64,000 bases of DNA, from NCBI GenBank assembly GCA_040220895.1, contig JAVJVY010000004.1, positions 108,036-172,035 of the forward strand. The letters are read 5' to 3'. Position 1 is the first letter of the stretch. Each line of letters opens with the position of its first letter. Positions 35,123 to 43,434 of the stretch are shown piece by piece. Source of the stretch: UBA11591 sp040220895. Lineage in GTDB: Bacteria > Bacteroidota > Bacteroidia > Flavobacteriales_E > Vicingaceae. Under the pieces are notes generated by a model, which had not been told where the DNA came from, ran no database searches, and saw nothing but the letters and a program-made list of their open reading frames with translations. The position numbers were made by a program, and so were the translations under genes.

Positions 35123-35704
35123 TTATGCTTTAAGAGTATAATAGACCCACTTTTCTACGATTTTTGGATAATGCTCATGTTCGAGTTTGTGAATTCGTGA
35201 GGCAAGTGTATCTACGTCGTCATTAGGTAGAACGGGGCAAGAGGTTTGGAAAAGAATTTTACCCTTATCATATTGCTCATTCACCAAGTGAATCGTAATA
35301 CCGCTCTCTTTGTCTCCAGAAGCAATGACGGCCTCATGCACATGATGACCGTACATACCTTTGCCGCCATACTTGGGCAAAAGGGCAGGATGGATGTTGA
35401 CGATACGTTCGGGATATGCGTTGATTAGGTATTGAGGGATCTTTAGCAGGAAGCCTGCAAGGATCACGAAATCGATGCTGTATTCTACCATAATATCGAT
35501 TAACGATCCTTCAGCCATTTGTATTTTATTGAAAACCTTGCAAGGCCTGTGCAGACGGTTAGCCCGCTCTATGACACCCGCCTTTTCATTATTGGTCAGA
35601 ACAACGGCAATTCTGATTTTTTTGTGACCACTGAAGTGCTTGATGATGGCCTCGGCATTAGTTCCGCTTCCGGAGGCAAGGATGGCCAGGTTGATCACAG
35701 ACAT
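35123..35704 (-). CDS. purN: Phosphoribosylglycinamide formyltransferase
   Basis: 193 residues, usual PurN length. Starts with ILASGSGTNAEAI; ILAGFLLKIPQYLINAYPERIVNIHPALLPKYGG carries the conserved Asn/His catalytic region and the folate site; GSGITIHLVNEQYDKGKIL follows. It transfers a formyl group from 10-formyl-THF in purine synthesis. No other pur gene is near. A second same-strand gene (the lipoprotein) follows at 4 nt. Confidence 0.95.
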   Translation of the reverse strand: MSVINLAILASGSGTNAEAIIKHFSGHKKIRIAVVLTNNEKAGVIERANRLHRPCKVFNKIQMAEGSLIDIMVEYSIDFVILAGFLLKIPQYLINAYPERIVNIHPALLPKYGGKGMYGHHVHEAVIASGDKESGITIHLVNEQYDKGKILFQTSCPVLPNDDVDTLASRIHKLEHEHYPKIVEKWVYYTLKA

Positions 35705-35742
35705 ATTCTTTCGCTTACTTTTATTCCCTCAAAACACATGAA

Positions 35743-36399
35743 ATGGAAGGATTCATCCCTTATAAGTGGACCAAGTTAAACCATGAACAGCAATTAGTCA
35801 AAAGCCGGGAATTTTATCGTGAAATGGAAAGTCGCAGGAGCGTTCGGGCATTCAGTCAGGAAGAGGTTTCGAAAGAAGCCATTTTGAACGCTGTAAAAAC
35901 GGCAGGTACTGCGCCGTCAGGAGCTCACAAGCAGCCTTGGACTTTTTGCCTGATATCTAACCCCGAGATCAAGCGTAAAATTCGCTTGGCTGCAGAAGAA
36001 GAAGAAAAACTGAACTACACTGAGCGAATGAGCGAAACCTGGCTTGAAGACTTGAAAAAGTTCGGAACTAATTGGGAAAAGCCATTTCTGGAACGGGCAC
36101 CCTATTTGATTGTGATTTTTAAAAAAGCCTATGACCGCGATGAAAGTGGAAAGAAACAGAATTACTACGTCAATGAATCGGTAGGGCTCGCCGCAGGATT
36201 TCTTTTAGCAGCGCTTCACCGCGCAGGCCTTCATACCCTGACCCATACACCAAGTCCTATGAATTTTTTAACCGAGATCCTAGAGCGCCCAGCGAATGAG
36301 CGGCCTTTTTTATTGATTCCCGTGGGTTATCCTTCAAGCCATCTTGAGGTGCCAAACCTACAAAGAAAGACCCTCAACGAAATCTTGGTGGAATATTGA
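35743..36399 (+). CDS. Nitroreductase-family flavoprotein (IYD-like)
   Basis: 218 residues with the nitroreductase fold: ESRRSVRAFSQEEVS (FMN-binding Arg), APSGAHKQPWTFCL, and GLAAGFLLAALHRAGLHTL. The insertion NYTERMSETWLEDLKKFGTNWEKPFL (residues 95-120), split here for length, is the active-site lid of the iodotyrosine-deiodinase-like branch. Related bacterial enzymes remove halogens from halotyrosines; others reduce nitro groups. The actual substrate is unknown. Divergent from purN with 38 bp between them. Confidence 0.85.
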   Translation: MEGFIPYKWTKLNHEQQLVKSREFYREMESRRSVRAFSQEEVSKEAILNAVKTAGTAPSGAHKQPWTFCLISNPEIKRKIRLAAEEEEKLNYTERMSETWLEDLKKFGTNWEKPFLERAPYLIVIFKKAYDRDESGKKQNYYVNESVGLAAGFLLAALHRAGLHTLTHTPSPMNFLTEILERPANERPFLLIPVGYPSSHLEVPNLQRKTLNEILVEY

Positions 36400-36424
36400 C
36401 GCACCGGATATTGGTTTATATTTG
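36393..36424 (+). promoter_or_regulatory. Candidate promoter of acpP-fabF
   Basis: A TATATTTG box (36417-36424) matches TAnnTTTG and an ATTG (36395-36398) lies 18 nt upstream as a -33 element. A 66 nt leader to acpP would follow. This is the best -33/-7 pair I found in the window, and it suits a highly expressed lipid gene. Confidence 0.45.
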
Positions 36425-36490
36425 TTCAAAATTTTAAAATATTGTCAATTATTCATTTATTTGCAGCTTGCTTAATTTAAACCAAATAAC

Positions 36491-36727
36491 ATGGCAGAAA
36501 CAGATTCAAAAGTAAAAGCGATCATTGTAGACAAACTTGGCGTTGACGAAAGTGAAGTAACCAACGAAGCGAGTTTCACCAATGATCTTGGCGCGGATTC
36601 TCTTGACACAGTTGAGTTGATCATGGAATTCGAAAAAGAATTCAACATTGCCATTCCAGATGACCAGGCAGAGAAGATCGCAACTGTCGGAGACGCCATC
36701 AAATACATCAACGATAACGCGAAGTAA
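36491..36727 (+). CDS. acpP: Acyl carrier protein
   Basis: 78 residues, acidic, with the phosphopantetheine attachment motif GADSLDTVELIMEFEKEF (Ser37). It carries acyl chains for fatty acid synthesis. fabF follows at 17 nt, the usual pairing. Confidence 0.98.
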   Translation: MAETDSKVKAIIVDKLGVDESEVTNEASFTNDLGADSLDTVELIMEFEKEFNIAIPDDQAEKIATVGDAIKYINDNAK

Positions 36728-36744
36728 TCATTCTGTCCTGAGCG

Positions 36745-37992
36745 ATGGAATTGAAGCGAGTTGTAGTAACCGGCTTGGGTGCGGTAACGCCCCTGGGTAA
36801 TACGGTTGATGCTTACTGGAAAGCCCTGCTTTCCGGGGTGAGTGGAGCAGCGCCTATAACAAAGTTTGACGCTTCCAAATTCAAAACCCAATTTGCATGT
36901 GAGGTGAAGGGCTTTGACCCTGAAACGTATTTTGACAGGAAAGAAAGCAGGAAGCTCGATCTCTTTGCCCAGTACGCCATTGCAACAGCAACCCAAGCTG
37001 TTGAAGATGCAGGACTTGACATTGAAAAAATAAATGGCGACAGGGTAGGAGTTATCTGGGGAGCCGGCATCGGCGGGTTAAAGACCTTCCAGGACGAATG
37101 CACGAATTTTGCCCTGGGAGACGGCACTCCGAGGTATAATCCGTTTTTTATTCCAAAAATGATCGCCGACATAGCCGGAGGTCATATTTCAATGAAATAT
37201 GGTTTCAGGGGTCCGAATTTTACGACGGTTTCAGCATGTGCATCCTCAACCAATGCGCTGATTGACGCCCTCACTTACATTCGTCTGGGTAAGGCAGACA
37301 TAATGGTTTCAGGCGGATCTGAGGCCGCGGTCAACGAACCCGGTGTCGGTGGATTTAACGCCATGCATGCACTTTCTACCAGAAATGACAGCCCCGAAAC
37401 CGCGTCCAGGCCTTTTGACCTTGATCGGGATGGATTTGTACTGGGAGAAGGGAGCGGCGCTTTCATTCTTGAAGAATACGAACATGCCAAGGCCCGAGGC
37501 GCTAAGATTTATGCTGAATTTGTAGGGGGCGGGATGTCCGCAGACGCACATCACATTACAGCACCTCACCCTGAAGGGCTGGGAGCCTTGAATGTTATGA
37601 GAAATGCACTTGAAGACGCTTCGCTATCTCCCAGAGACATTGACTACATTAATGTTCACGGAACTTCTACACCTCTGGGGGATATTGCCGAATCCAAGGC
37701 GATTTTATCGGTGTTTGGAGAGGACGCTTTCAATCTAAATATAAGCTCGACCAAATCGATGACGGGACATTTGCTGGGAGCTGCCGGAGCCATTGAGGCC
37801 ATGTCGGCCGTTTTGTCTGTCAAGAACGATGTAGTACCACCTACCATTAATCATTTTACCGACGATCCGGCTTTTAACGAAAAGCTGAATTTCACTTTTA
37901 ACAAGGCCCAGTACCGCACTGTAAATGCGGCCTTGAGTAACACCTTTGGATTTGGCGGGCACAATGCCTCGGTCATTTTCAAAAAGATCTGA
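36745..37992 (+). CDS. fabF: Beta-ketoacyl-ACP synthase II
   Basis: 415 residues. Catalytic triad: Cys165 in TVSACASSTNAL, His in NVHGTSTPLGD and His in KSMTGHLLGAAGAIEA. It condenses malonyl-ACP with acyl-ACP. It is cotranscribed with acpP. In many Bacteroidota rnc follows directly; here no rnc is present between fabF and the next gene. Confidence 0.97.
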   Translation: MELKRVVVTGLGAVTPLGNTVDAYWKALLSGVSGAAPITKFDASKFKTQFACEVKGFDPETYFDRKESRKLDLFAQYAIATATQAVEDAGLDIEKINGDRVGVIWGAGIGGLKTFQDECTNFALGDGTPRYNPFFIPKMIADIAGGHISMKYGFRGPNFTTVSACASSTNALIDALTYIRLGKADIMVSGGSEAAVNEPGVGGFNAMHALSTRNDSPETASRPFDLDRDGFVLGEGSGAFILEEYEHAKARGAKIYAEFVGGGMSADAHHITAPHPEGLGALNVMRNALEDASLSPRDIDYINVHGTSTPLGDIAESKAILSVFGEDAFNLNISSTKSMTGHLLGAAGAIEAMSAVLSVKNDVVPPTINHFTDDPAFNEKLNFTFNKAQYRTVNAALSNTFGFGGHNASVIFKKI

Positions 37993-38099
37993 TCTTCAGT
38001 ATCATTTCCTTAATGAAAAATTAACAAAGACTTTTGATGGGCTTGTTTGCCTTTCTTAGCTTTGACATGCCACCTAGGTGGGAAATAGAATAGCGTGCC

Positions 38100-38507
38100 A
38101 TGAAAAGGGTTTTGAGCGTAAGCGATGAGTTCGACTTTTCTATACTTGGAATAAGCTGTCATGCAAAAGATTACCGCTTGTTCTGGGAAGTAAACCAATG
38201 CCTGGGAATAGATCTCGAAAAAAACACGGTGAAAAAAGAAGATGAAGAAAGTGAGTTTTTTGTGGCAGGGGCGGCATTTTATGATCAGGAGAAGCACCTG
38301 GATTACTTACTCCTCCAGAATAAAACAAAACAGGGACTGTTGGTTCCAGAGCACGCACATTTGGACTATTTCCTGAGGTTGGAGGGACCGCAACACGATC
38401 TTGAGATCGCCGATTGCAGAGCCAAACTCCAAAGCTTAGACATGGTGCTAGCCTTGGTGGAATTACTCCCTGAAAAATTAAAATCAAGAAAGAATTTGAT
38501 ATTCTAA
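38100..38507 (+). CDS. IPExxxVDY family protein (variant motif)
   Basis: 135 residues. The family motif IPExxxVDY appears as VPEHAHLDYFLRLEG near residue 83, and small acidic/hydrophobic blocks match the family in length and in its position just upstream of pyk. No catalytic function is established. Starts 107 nt after fabF; the gap holds no rnc. It is followed by pyk after 5 nt. Confidence 0.75.
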   Translation: MKRVLSVSDEFDFSILGISCHAKDYRLFWEVNQCLGIDLEKNTVKKEDEESEFFVAGAAFYDQEKHLDYLLLQNKTKQGLLVPEHAHLDYFLRLEGPQHDLEIADCRAKLQSLDMVLALVELLPEKLKSRKNLIF

Positions 38508-38512
38508 TTCTT

Positions 38513-39940
38513 ATGGAAGACATGAACAGAACAAAGATAGTCGCCACAATCGGCCCTTCGAGCGAATCAAAAGAGGATTTGATAAGACTTATTGATGCAG
38601 GCGTGAACGTCTGTCGAATTAATTTTTCGCACGGGAGTTATAGTGAGTATACAGAGATCATCAAACGAATCAGGAAGATTAACCAAGAAAAGGGGAGCAA
38701 TGTGGCAATACTTGCTGATCTTCAAGGCCCTAAGATTCGAATCGGTGAATTACAAGACGACGCAGTATTATTGAACAATGGGCATAAATTGATCCTAACT
38801 GGAATAGAGCAAAAGGGCACAGCCTCAAAAATCTCACTCAATTACAGTGATTTTGCCAAGGACGTAAAAAAAGGAGAGAGAGTTCTTTTGGATGACGGAA
38901 AAATAATTCTTGAGGTATTGAAGACTGATGGCCAGGATGAGGTTGAATGCGAGGTTATTAGTGGCGGACCGTTGACCCCAAAGAAGGGGGTGAATCTCCC
39001 CAATACCGTTTTGAGTATTCCCAGCCTGACTGCCAAGGACAAAGAAGACTTGAAATTTGCCCTTGATAACAAAGTAGAATGGCTTGCACTTTCCTTTGTG
39101 CGTTCTGCCCGAGACATCATTGAACTAAAGCACATCGTTGACGAATCTGGTGGGAAGGCCAGGATCATCGCAAAGATCGAGAAACCCGAAGCGGTCCGAT
39201 TTATTGATGATATTATCAAAGAAGCCGACGCCATTATGGTGGCCCGAGGAGATCTCGGCGTGGAAATTCCCATGGAAGAGGTCCCCTTGTTGCAAAAACG
39301 TTTGGTTAAAAAGGCCATGCGCTATTCGAAGCCCGTTATTATAGCGACCCAAATGATGGAAAGCATGATCAATCACTTCGTTCCAACCAGAGCAGAAGTG
39401 AATGACGTGGCAAATGCCGTGATGGATGGCGCCGATGCTGTAATGCTCAGCGCCGAGACTTCGGTAGGGAAGTACCCCGTCCATGTGGTGGAAAGCATGT
39501 CCAAGATCATTGCCGAAGTAGAGTCCAGCGGCGAGATTTTTAACTACGAATTTCCTCCTACCGGAGAAGAAGATCGATTTATTTCAGATTCCATTTGTTA
39601 CAGCGCCACAAAGCTTTCTCAACGTGTAAATGCAAGAGGTATCGTAACCATGACCATGAGCGGTTATACGGCGTATAAAATTGCCAGTTTCCGGCCAGAA
39701 GCCAGAATCTTCGTTTTTAGTGGGAACCGGGATATTTTAAATCAACTTAGTCTTTGCTGGGGAGTAAGGGCTTTTTATTACGACAAATTTGTAAGTACTG
39801 ACCACACCATTGCAGATATCAAGTTCTTATTGAAGAAAAATGGATTTGCAAAAAGCAAAGACTTGATTATCAACGTCGCAAGTATGCCGATCAAAGACAA
39901 GGGGCAAACCAATATGTTAAAGTTGAGTTTTGTAGAGTAA
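38513..39940 (+). CDS. pyk: Pyruvate kinase
   Basis: 475 residues. RTKIVATIGPSSESKEDLI at the start, NFSHG near residue 40, the K+/Mg2+ site region KIEKPEAVRFIDDII, and MVARGDLGVEIPMEEVP, DGADAVMLSAETSVGKYP are all present. It makes pyruvate and ATP from PEP and ADP. 5 nt after the IPExxxVDY-like gene; only one base separates its stop from pheS on the other strand. A start three codons later is equally possible. Confidence 0.97.
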   Translation: MEDMNRTKIVATIGPSSESKEDLIRLIDAGVNVCRINFSHGSYSEYTEIIKRIRKINQEKGSNVAILADLQGPKIRIGELQDDAVLLNNGHKLILTGIEQKGTASKISLNYSDFAKDVKKGERVLLDDGKIILEVLKTDGQDEVECEVISGGPLTPKKGVNLPNTVLSIPSLTAKDKEDLKFALDNKVEWLALSFVRSARDIIELKHIVDESGGKARIIAKIEKPEAVRFIDDIIKEADAIMVARGDLGVEIPMEEVPLLQKRLVKKAMRYSKPVIIATQMMESMINHFVPTRAEVNDVANAVMDGADAVMLSAETSVGKYPVHVVESMSKIIAEVESSGEIFNYEFPPTGEEDRFISDSICYSATKLSQRVNARGIVTMTMSGYTAYKIASFRPEARIFVFSGNRDILNQLSLCWGVRAFYYDKFVSTDHTIADIKFLLKKNGFAKSKDLIINVASMPIKDKGQTNMLKLSFVE

Positions 39941-39941
39941 C

Positions 39942-40961
39942 CTACGATTCGGAAGAGAACTGGTCCAGAAAGCGAACATCATTTTCGAAGAACATACGCA
40001 AGTCGTTGATGCCGTATTTGAGCATGGTTAAACGCTCTATTCCCATTCCAAAAGCGTATCCACTGTATATTTCAGGGTCGATTTTACAATTACTCAGTAC
40101 TTTGGGGTCTACCATTCCGCAGCCCAAGATTTCAACAAAGCCCGTGTATTTGCAAATATTACAACCCTTTCCACCACAGATATTACATGACACGTCCATT
40201 TCTGCAGATGGTTCGGTGAAAGGAAAATAGGAAGGTCTAAATCGCACTTCGACATCTTCGTGAAAGAATTCACGAGCAAAATAATACAGCACTTGCTTCA
40301 GATCGGCAAAGGAAACGCCGGTATCAACGTACAATCCCTCGACTTGATGGAAAATGCAATGGGCTCTTGCAGAAATCGCTTCATTTCGAAAAACCCTTCC
40401 AGGAGAAATGGTTCTGATCGGAGGATTCGACGATTCCATCACCCTTATCTGTACCGATGAAGTATGGGTACGAAGCGAATAATCGGTATTGATGAAAAAC
40501 GTATCCTGCATATCCCTGGCCGGGTGATCTTCTTCAAAACTCAGTGCCGAAAAATTATGCCAGTCGTCCTCTATTTCCGGACCCTCGGACACCGTAAAAC
40601 CCACCCGGGCAAAGATGTCTTCAATCTCATCCCTGATAACTGAAATGGGGTGTCGACTACCCAAATTGGCTTTGACCGGTAAACTAAGGTCGATGGGAGA
40701 GCGCGATTTTCCAGATTTGATGGTCAATCCCTTAGAGGCTTCTATAAACCTCTTTTCGGCAAGGACCTTCAGGCTATTCAATAGTTGACCTACTTCCTTT
40801 TTTTCCCCACCGGGCAGGGATATGAACTCCTGGAAAAGCGGTTTTATCTTATTTTTTGAGCCCAGATAGGCAATGCGGAAGGCTTCTAATTCTGCGGTAT
40901 TACCTATGGCATAGGACTCTATGGCCTTTTTATATGTTTCTATGGTTTTCTTTAGCTCCAC
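39942..40961 (-). CDS. pheS: Phenylalanyl-tRNA synthetase alpha subunit
   Basis: 339 residues, typical PheS. It has a coiled-coil N-terminus, GSRHPISVI, the class II motif 2 region FRNEAISARAHCIFHQVEGLYVD and motif 3 GMGIERLTMLKYGINDLR; two CxxC pairs occur near residues 259-268. It charges tRNA-Phe together with PheT, whose gene is not in this window. Start is GTG at 40961. Confidence 0.97.
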   Translation of the reverse strand: MELKKTIETYKKAIESYAIGNTAELEAFRIAYLGSKNKIKPLFQEFISLPGGEKKEVGQLLNSLKVLAEKRFIEASKGLTIKSGKSRSPIDLSLPVKANLGSRHPISVIRDEIEDIFARVGFTVSEGPEIEDDWHNFSALSFEEDHPARDMQDTFFINTDYSLRTHTSSVQIRVMESSNPPIRTISPGRVFRNEAISARAHCIFHQVEGLYVDTGVSFADLKQVLYYFAREFFHEDVEVRFRPSYFPFTEPSAEMDVSCNICGGKGCNICKYTGFVEILGCGMVDPKVLSNCKIDPEIYSGYAFGMGIERLTMLKYGINDLRMFFENDVRFLDQFSSES

Positions 40962-40992
40962 TAAGAGACGAATTAACAGTAGAAAATTTGTT

Positions 40993-41000
40993 TAAATTTG
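40993..41000 (+). promoter_or_regulatory. Candidate -7 box (TAAATTTG)
   Basis: Perfect TAnnTTTG match 42 nt upstream of the lipoprotein gene at 41043, in the divergent spacer next to pheS. No good -33 element is visible. Confidence 0.35.
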
Positions 41001-41042
41001 CTACCCTGCCTTCGGGGCAATATTAATCATTAGGCGTCATTT

Positions 41043-41450
41043 ATGAAAGCACTTAGCATTATCGGTTTGGTTTTGGCCGTCCTCTACTTGGGCTCCTGTA
41101 AGACCGATGTACCACCAACGCTGGTTATCACTGTTGAAGATTCACTCGGCGGCAATCTTGTCAATGCGAGGGTATTTACCCACCCATGCCAGGACGGCGT
41201 GTCGTGCGATACTTCAAGGATCGAGAAAAGCTTTATTAAAAGCGGAACGACCAACAGCAGCGGTACCATAACATTTGAATATCCATATTCTGCTATCATT
41301 GATGTTTCGGCCCAATGGACAAATTGTGACACACCAACTGTTTATTGCCTTTCTTCAGGAAAAACGGTCGCGCGTTTTGAAACTAAAAAACTCAAAAAAG
41401 GGGAAGACAACATATTCAATGTAGTTGTGACGGTATATCCCGAGAACTGA
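41043..41450 (+). CDS. Small lipoprotein of unknown function
   Basis: 135 residues; lipobox VLYLGSCKT places a lipid-modified Cys near residue 19. The mature part is beta-rich with four cysteines (HPCQDGVSCDTS, WTNCDTPTVYCLS) that could form disulfides; it looks like a carboxypeptidase-regulatory-type beta-sandwich (TLVITVEDSLGGNLVNARVF). Family unknown. Confidence 0.7.
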   Translation: MKALSIIGLVLAVLYLGSCKTDVPPTLVITVEDSLGGNLVNARVFTHPCQDGVSCDTSRIEKSFIKSGTTNSSGTITFEYPYSAIIDVSAQWTNCDTPTVYCLSSGKTVARFETKKLKKGEDNIFNVVVTVYPEN

Positions 41451-41650
41451 TCGCAATCCCAATCGCCTTATTTTATACAAAAACAAGAACAAGTTGCCGT
41501 TTTAGGTAGCTTAGTCACGAGCACCGAGCTTTTTTCACCCGACCATAATTGCTTCAGCAGAGGACTGCTTGCCCATGCTTACCAGAATCATTATGTTAAA
41601 GTGAGCACGACTTGCGGTATGGCCATATTGGATTATTTTTACTTCCTCAG

Positions 41651-42142
41651 GTGAATTATCTCGACCTTGCAATAGCTGTTCCATTGCTTTGGGGTGCCAT
41701 CAATGGTTTCCGCAAAGGCCTTATCATCGAAGTCGCCTCACTGCTTGCTCTTGTTGCTGGAATTTTTGGCGCGGCAGAATTTTCAGCCTATACCGGTGAG
41801 TATTTGTCGGAAATCTTGAATTGGTCTGCGCGTGCTGTGCAGATGACTTCTTTTGTCATCACTTTTATTGCCATTGTGTTGATTGTTCATCTCATGGCAA
41901 GAGTACTCAGGAAGTTGATAAAAATCGCTGCTCTAGGAATTGCCGATAGGCTATTAGGTATTTTATTTGGCATCATCAAGTACCTTGTATTGGTCTCAGT
42001 GGTACTCTTTTTAGTGTCCAGTTTTGACGATCGATATCACTTTATTTCTTCAAACACGCTCGAAGGATCGGTCTTATATCACCCACTGGTGCATTCAATA
42101 AAGCAACTATACCCACAACTGGGTATGGATCTTGAATTCTGA
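41651..42142 (+). CDS. cvpA: CvpA family membrane protein
   Basis: 163 residues from a GTG at 41651, which gives the family N-terminus VNYLDLAIAVPLLWGAINGFRKGLIIE; an upstream TTG at 41612 adds 13 unrelated residues. Four hydrophobic helices follow. CvpA proteins affect purine-related growth and membrane integrity, with no known mechanism. Its stop is one base from the convergent pgk stop. Confidence 0.88.
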   Translation: MNYLDLAIAVPLLWGAINGFRKGLIIEVASLLALVAGIFGAAEFSAYTGEYLSEILNWSARAVQMTSFVITFIAIVLIVHLMARVLRKLIKIAALGIADRLLGILFGIIKYLVLVSVVLFLVSSFDDRYHFISSNTLEGSVLYHPLVHSIKQLYPQLGMDLEF

Positions 42143-42143
42143 A

Positions 42144-43334
42144 TCAATTTCTGATAGCGGCAATTCCGGGAAGTTCTATTCCCTCTAAATATTCCATCAA
42201 TGCCCCTCCTCCTGTGGAAATGTAAGAGACTGTTTCAGACAGACCGAACTTATTGATTGCGGCAACACTGTCTCCGCCACCCACAAGGGTATAGGCCCCT
42301 AGAGAAGTCACTTCACCAAGTACTTTTGCCAATTCCATGCTCCCAACCGCAAAAGAGGGCATTTCAAATACCCCTACGGGGCCATTCCATAATATGGTCT
42401 TCGACGAGCGTATAACCGTAGAGAATTCAGCGATTGCATTGGGGCCAATATCCAGCCCCATCCAACCCTCGGGAATATTATCCGAAGCGACTATTTTTTT
42501 CTGCGCATTATCGGCAAAACCATCGGCGATTAATGAATCCTGGGGTAGGTGAATCTGCACTCCTTTTTCTTCTGCTTTTTTTAATATTTCAAGCGCAATG
42601 GTCAACTTGTCATCTTCCACCATCGAAGCCCCAATCTTCCCACCTTTGGCTTTGATGAATGAAAAGATCATTCCACCGCCCAGAATCAGGTGGTCGACCT
42701 TATCCAGCATATTTTCAATAATGCTGATTTTACTTGACACCTTGGCTCCCCCCATGATGGCCGTCAATGGACGCTTGCCTTCTTTCAGAAATTTATCAAT
42801 GTGATCTATTTCACTTTGCATCAACAACCCGAAGGTTTTTGATTCTTTGAATGAATGCGCCACAATGGTCGTCGACGCATGAGCGCGATGTGCCGTGCCG
42901 AAGGCGTCGTTTACGTAAATGTCTCCGTGCATGGCCAGAGATTTAGCAAATGTTTCATCACCCGAGGTTTCTTGAGGGTAGAACCGTAAATTTTCAAGCA
43001 AAAGTACTTGCCCTGGTTTTAGTGAAGCTGAAATTTTCGCTGCTGCATCCCCAACACAGTCCTCAGCAAACAATATTTCCCTGCCCAATATGGCCCTGAG
43101 ATTTGGGATGATGTGAGCAAGCGAATACTTTTCTTCGTACCCGCCTTTTGGCCGCCCCAAATGAGACATCAACACCACGGACCCACCTTGATCTAATATG
43201 TGGTTTACTGTGGGAGCCGCCCTTTTGATGCGGGTTTCATCAGCAACTCGGTATTGGGCATCCAAGGGGACATTGAAATCAACGCGGATAAGGGAGCGCT
43301 TACCTTTGAAATCAAATGATTCGAATTTATTCAT
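42144..43334 (-). CDS. pgk: Phosphoglycerate kinase
   Basis: 396 residues. RSLIRVDFNVPLD, SHLGRPKGG, ENLRFYPQE, AIMGGAKVSSKI and the C-terminal STGGGALMEYLEG nucleotide motif are intact. It transfers phosphate from 1,3-bisphosphoglycerate to ADP in glycolysis. TAAATTTG lies only 5 nt before the ATG. Confidence 0.97.
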   Translation of the reverse strand: MNKFESFDFKGKRSLIRVDFNVPLDAQYRVADETRIKRAAPTVNHILDQGGSVVLMSHLGRPKGGYEEKYSLAHIIPNLRAILGREILFAEDCVGDAAAKISASLKPGQVLLLENLRFYPQETSGDETFAKSLAMHGDIYVNDAFGTAHRAHASTTIVAHSFKESKTFGLLMQSEIDHIDKFLKEGKRPLTAIMGGAKVSSKISIIENMLDKVDHLILGGGMIFSFIKAKGGKIGASMVEDDKLTIALEILKKAEEKGVQIHLPQDSLIADGFADNAQKKIVASDNIPEGWMGLDIGPNAIAEFSTVIRSSKTILWNGPVGVFEMPSFAVGSMELAKVLGEVTSLGAYTLVGGGDSVAAINKFGLSETVSYISTGGGALMEYLEGIELPGIAAIRN

Positions 43335-43339
43335 GCCCT

Positions 43340-43347
43340 CAAATTTA
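43340..43347 (-). promoter_or_regulatory. Candidate -7 box (TAAATTTG) of pgk
   Basis: Perfect TAnnTTTG match on the minus strand, 5 nt before the pgk ATG. The start is well fixed by the conserved pgk N-terminus, so the message may be leaderless. No clear -33 box. Confidence 0.4.
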
Positions 43348-43434
43348 ATGTTATATCCGGCTCGAGATAATGCCGCTTCAGCCTTGTTGAAAAATTGTGT
43401 TTAAATTCGGCGACGGTTGAAAATAAAATAGGAT

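Noticed and set aside
36813..37569. Antisense reading frames opposite fabF
   Set aside because: They are shadows of a strongly conserved gene and lack protein features.
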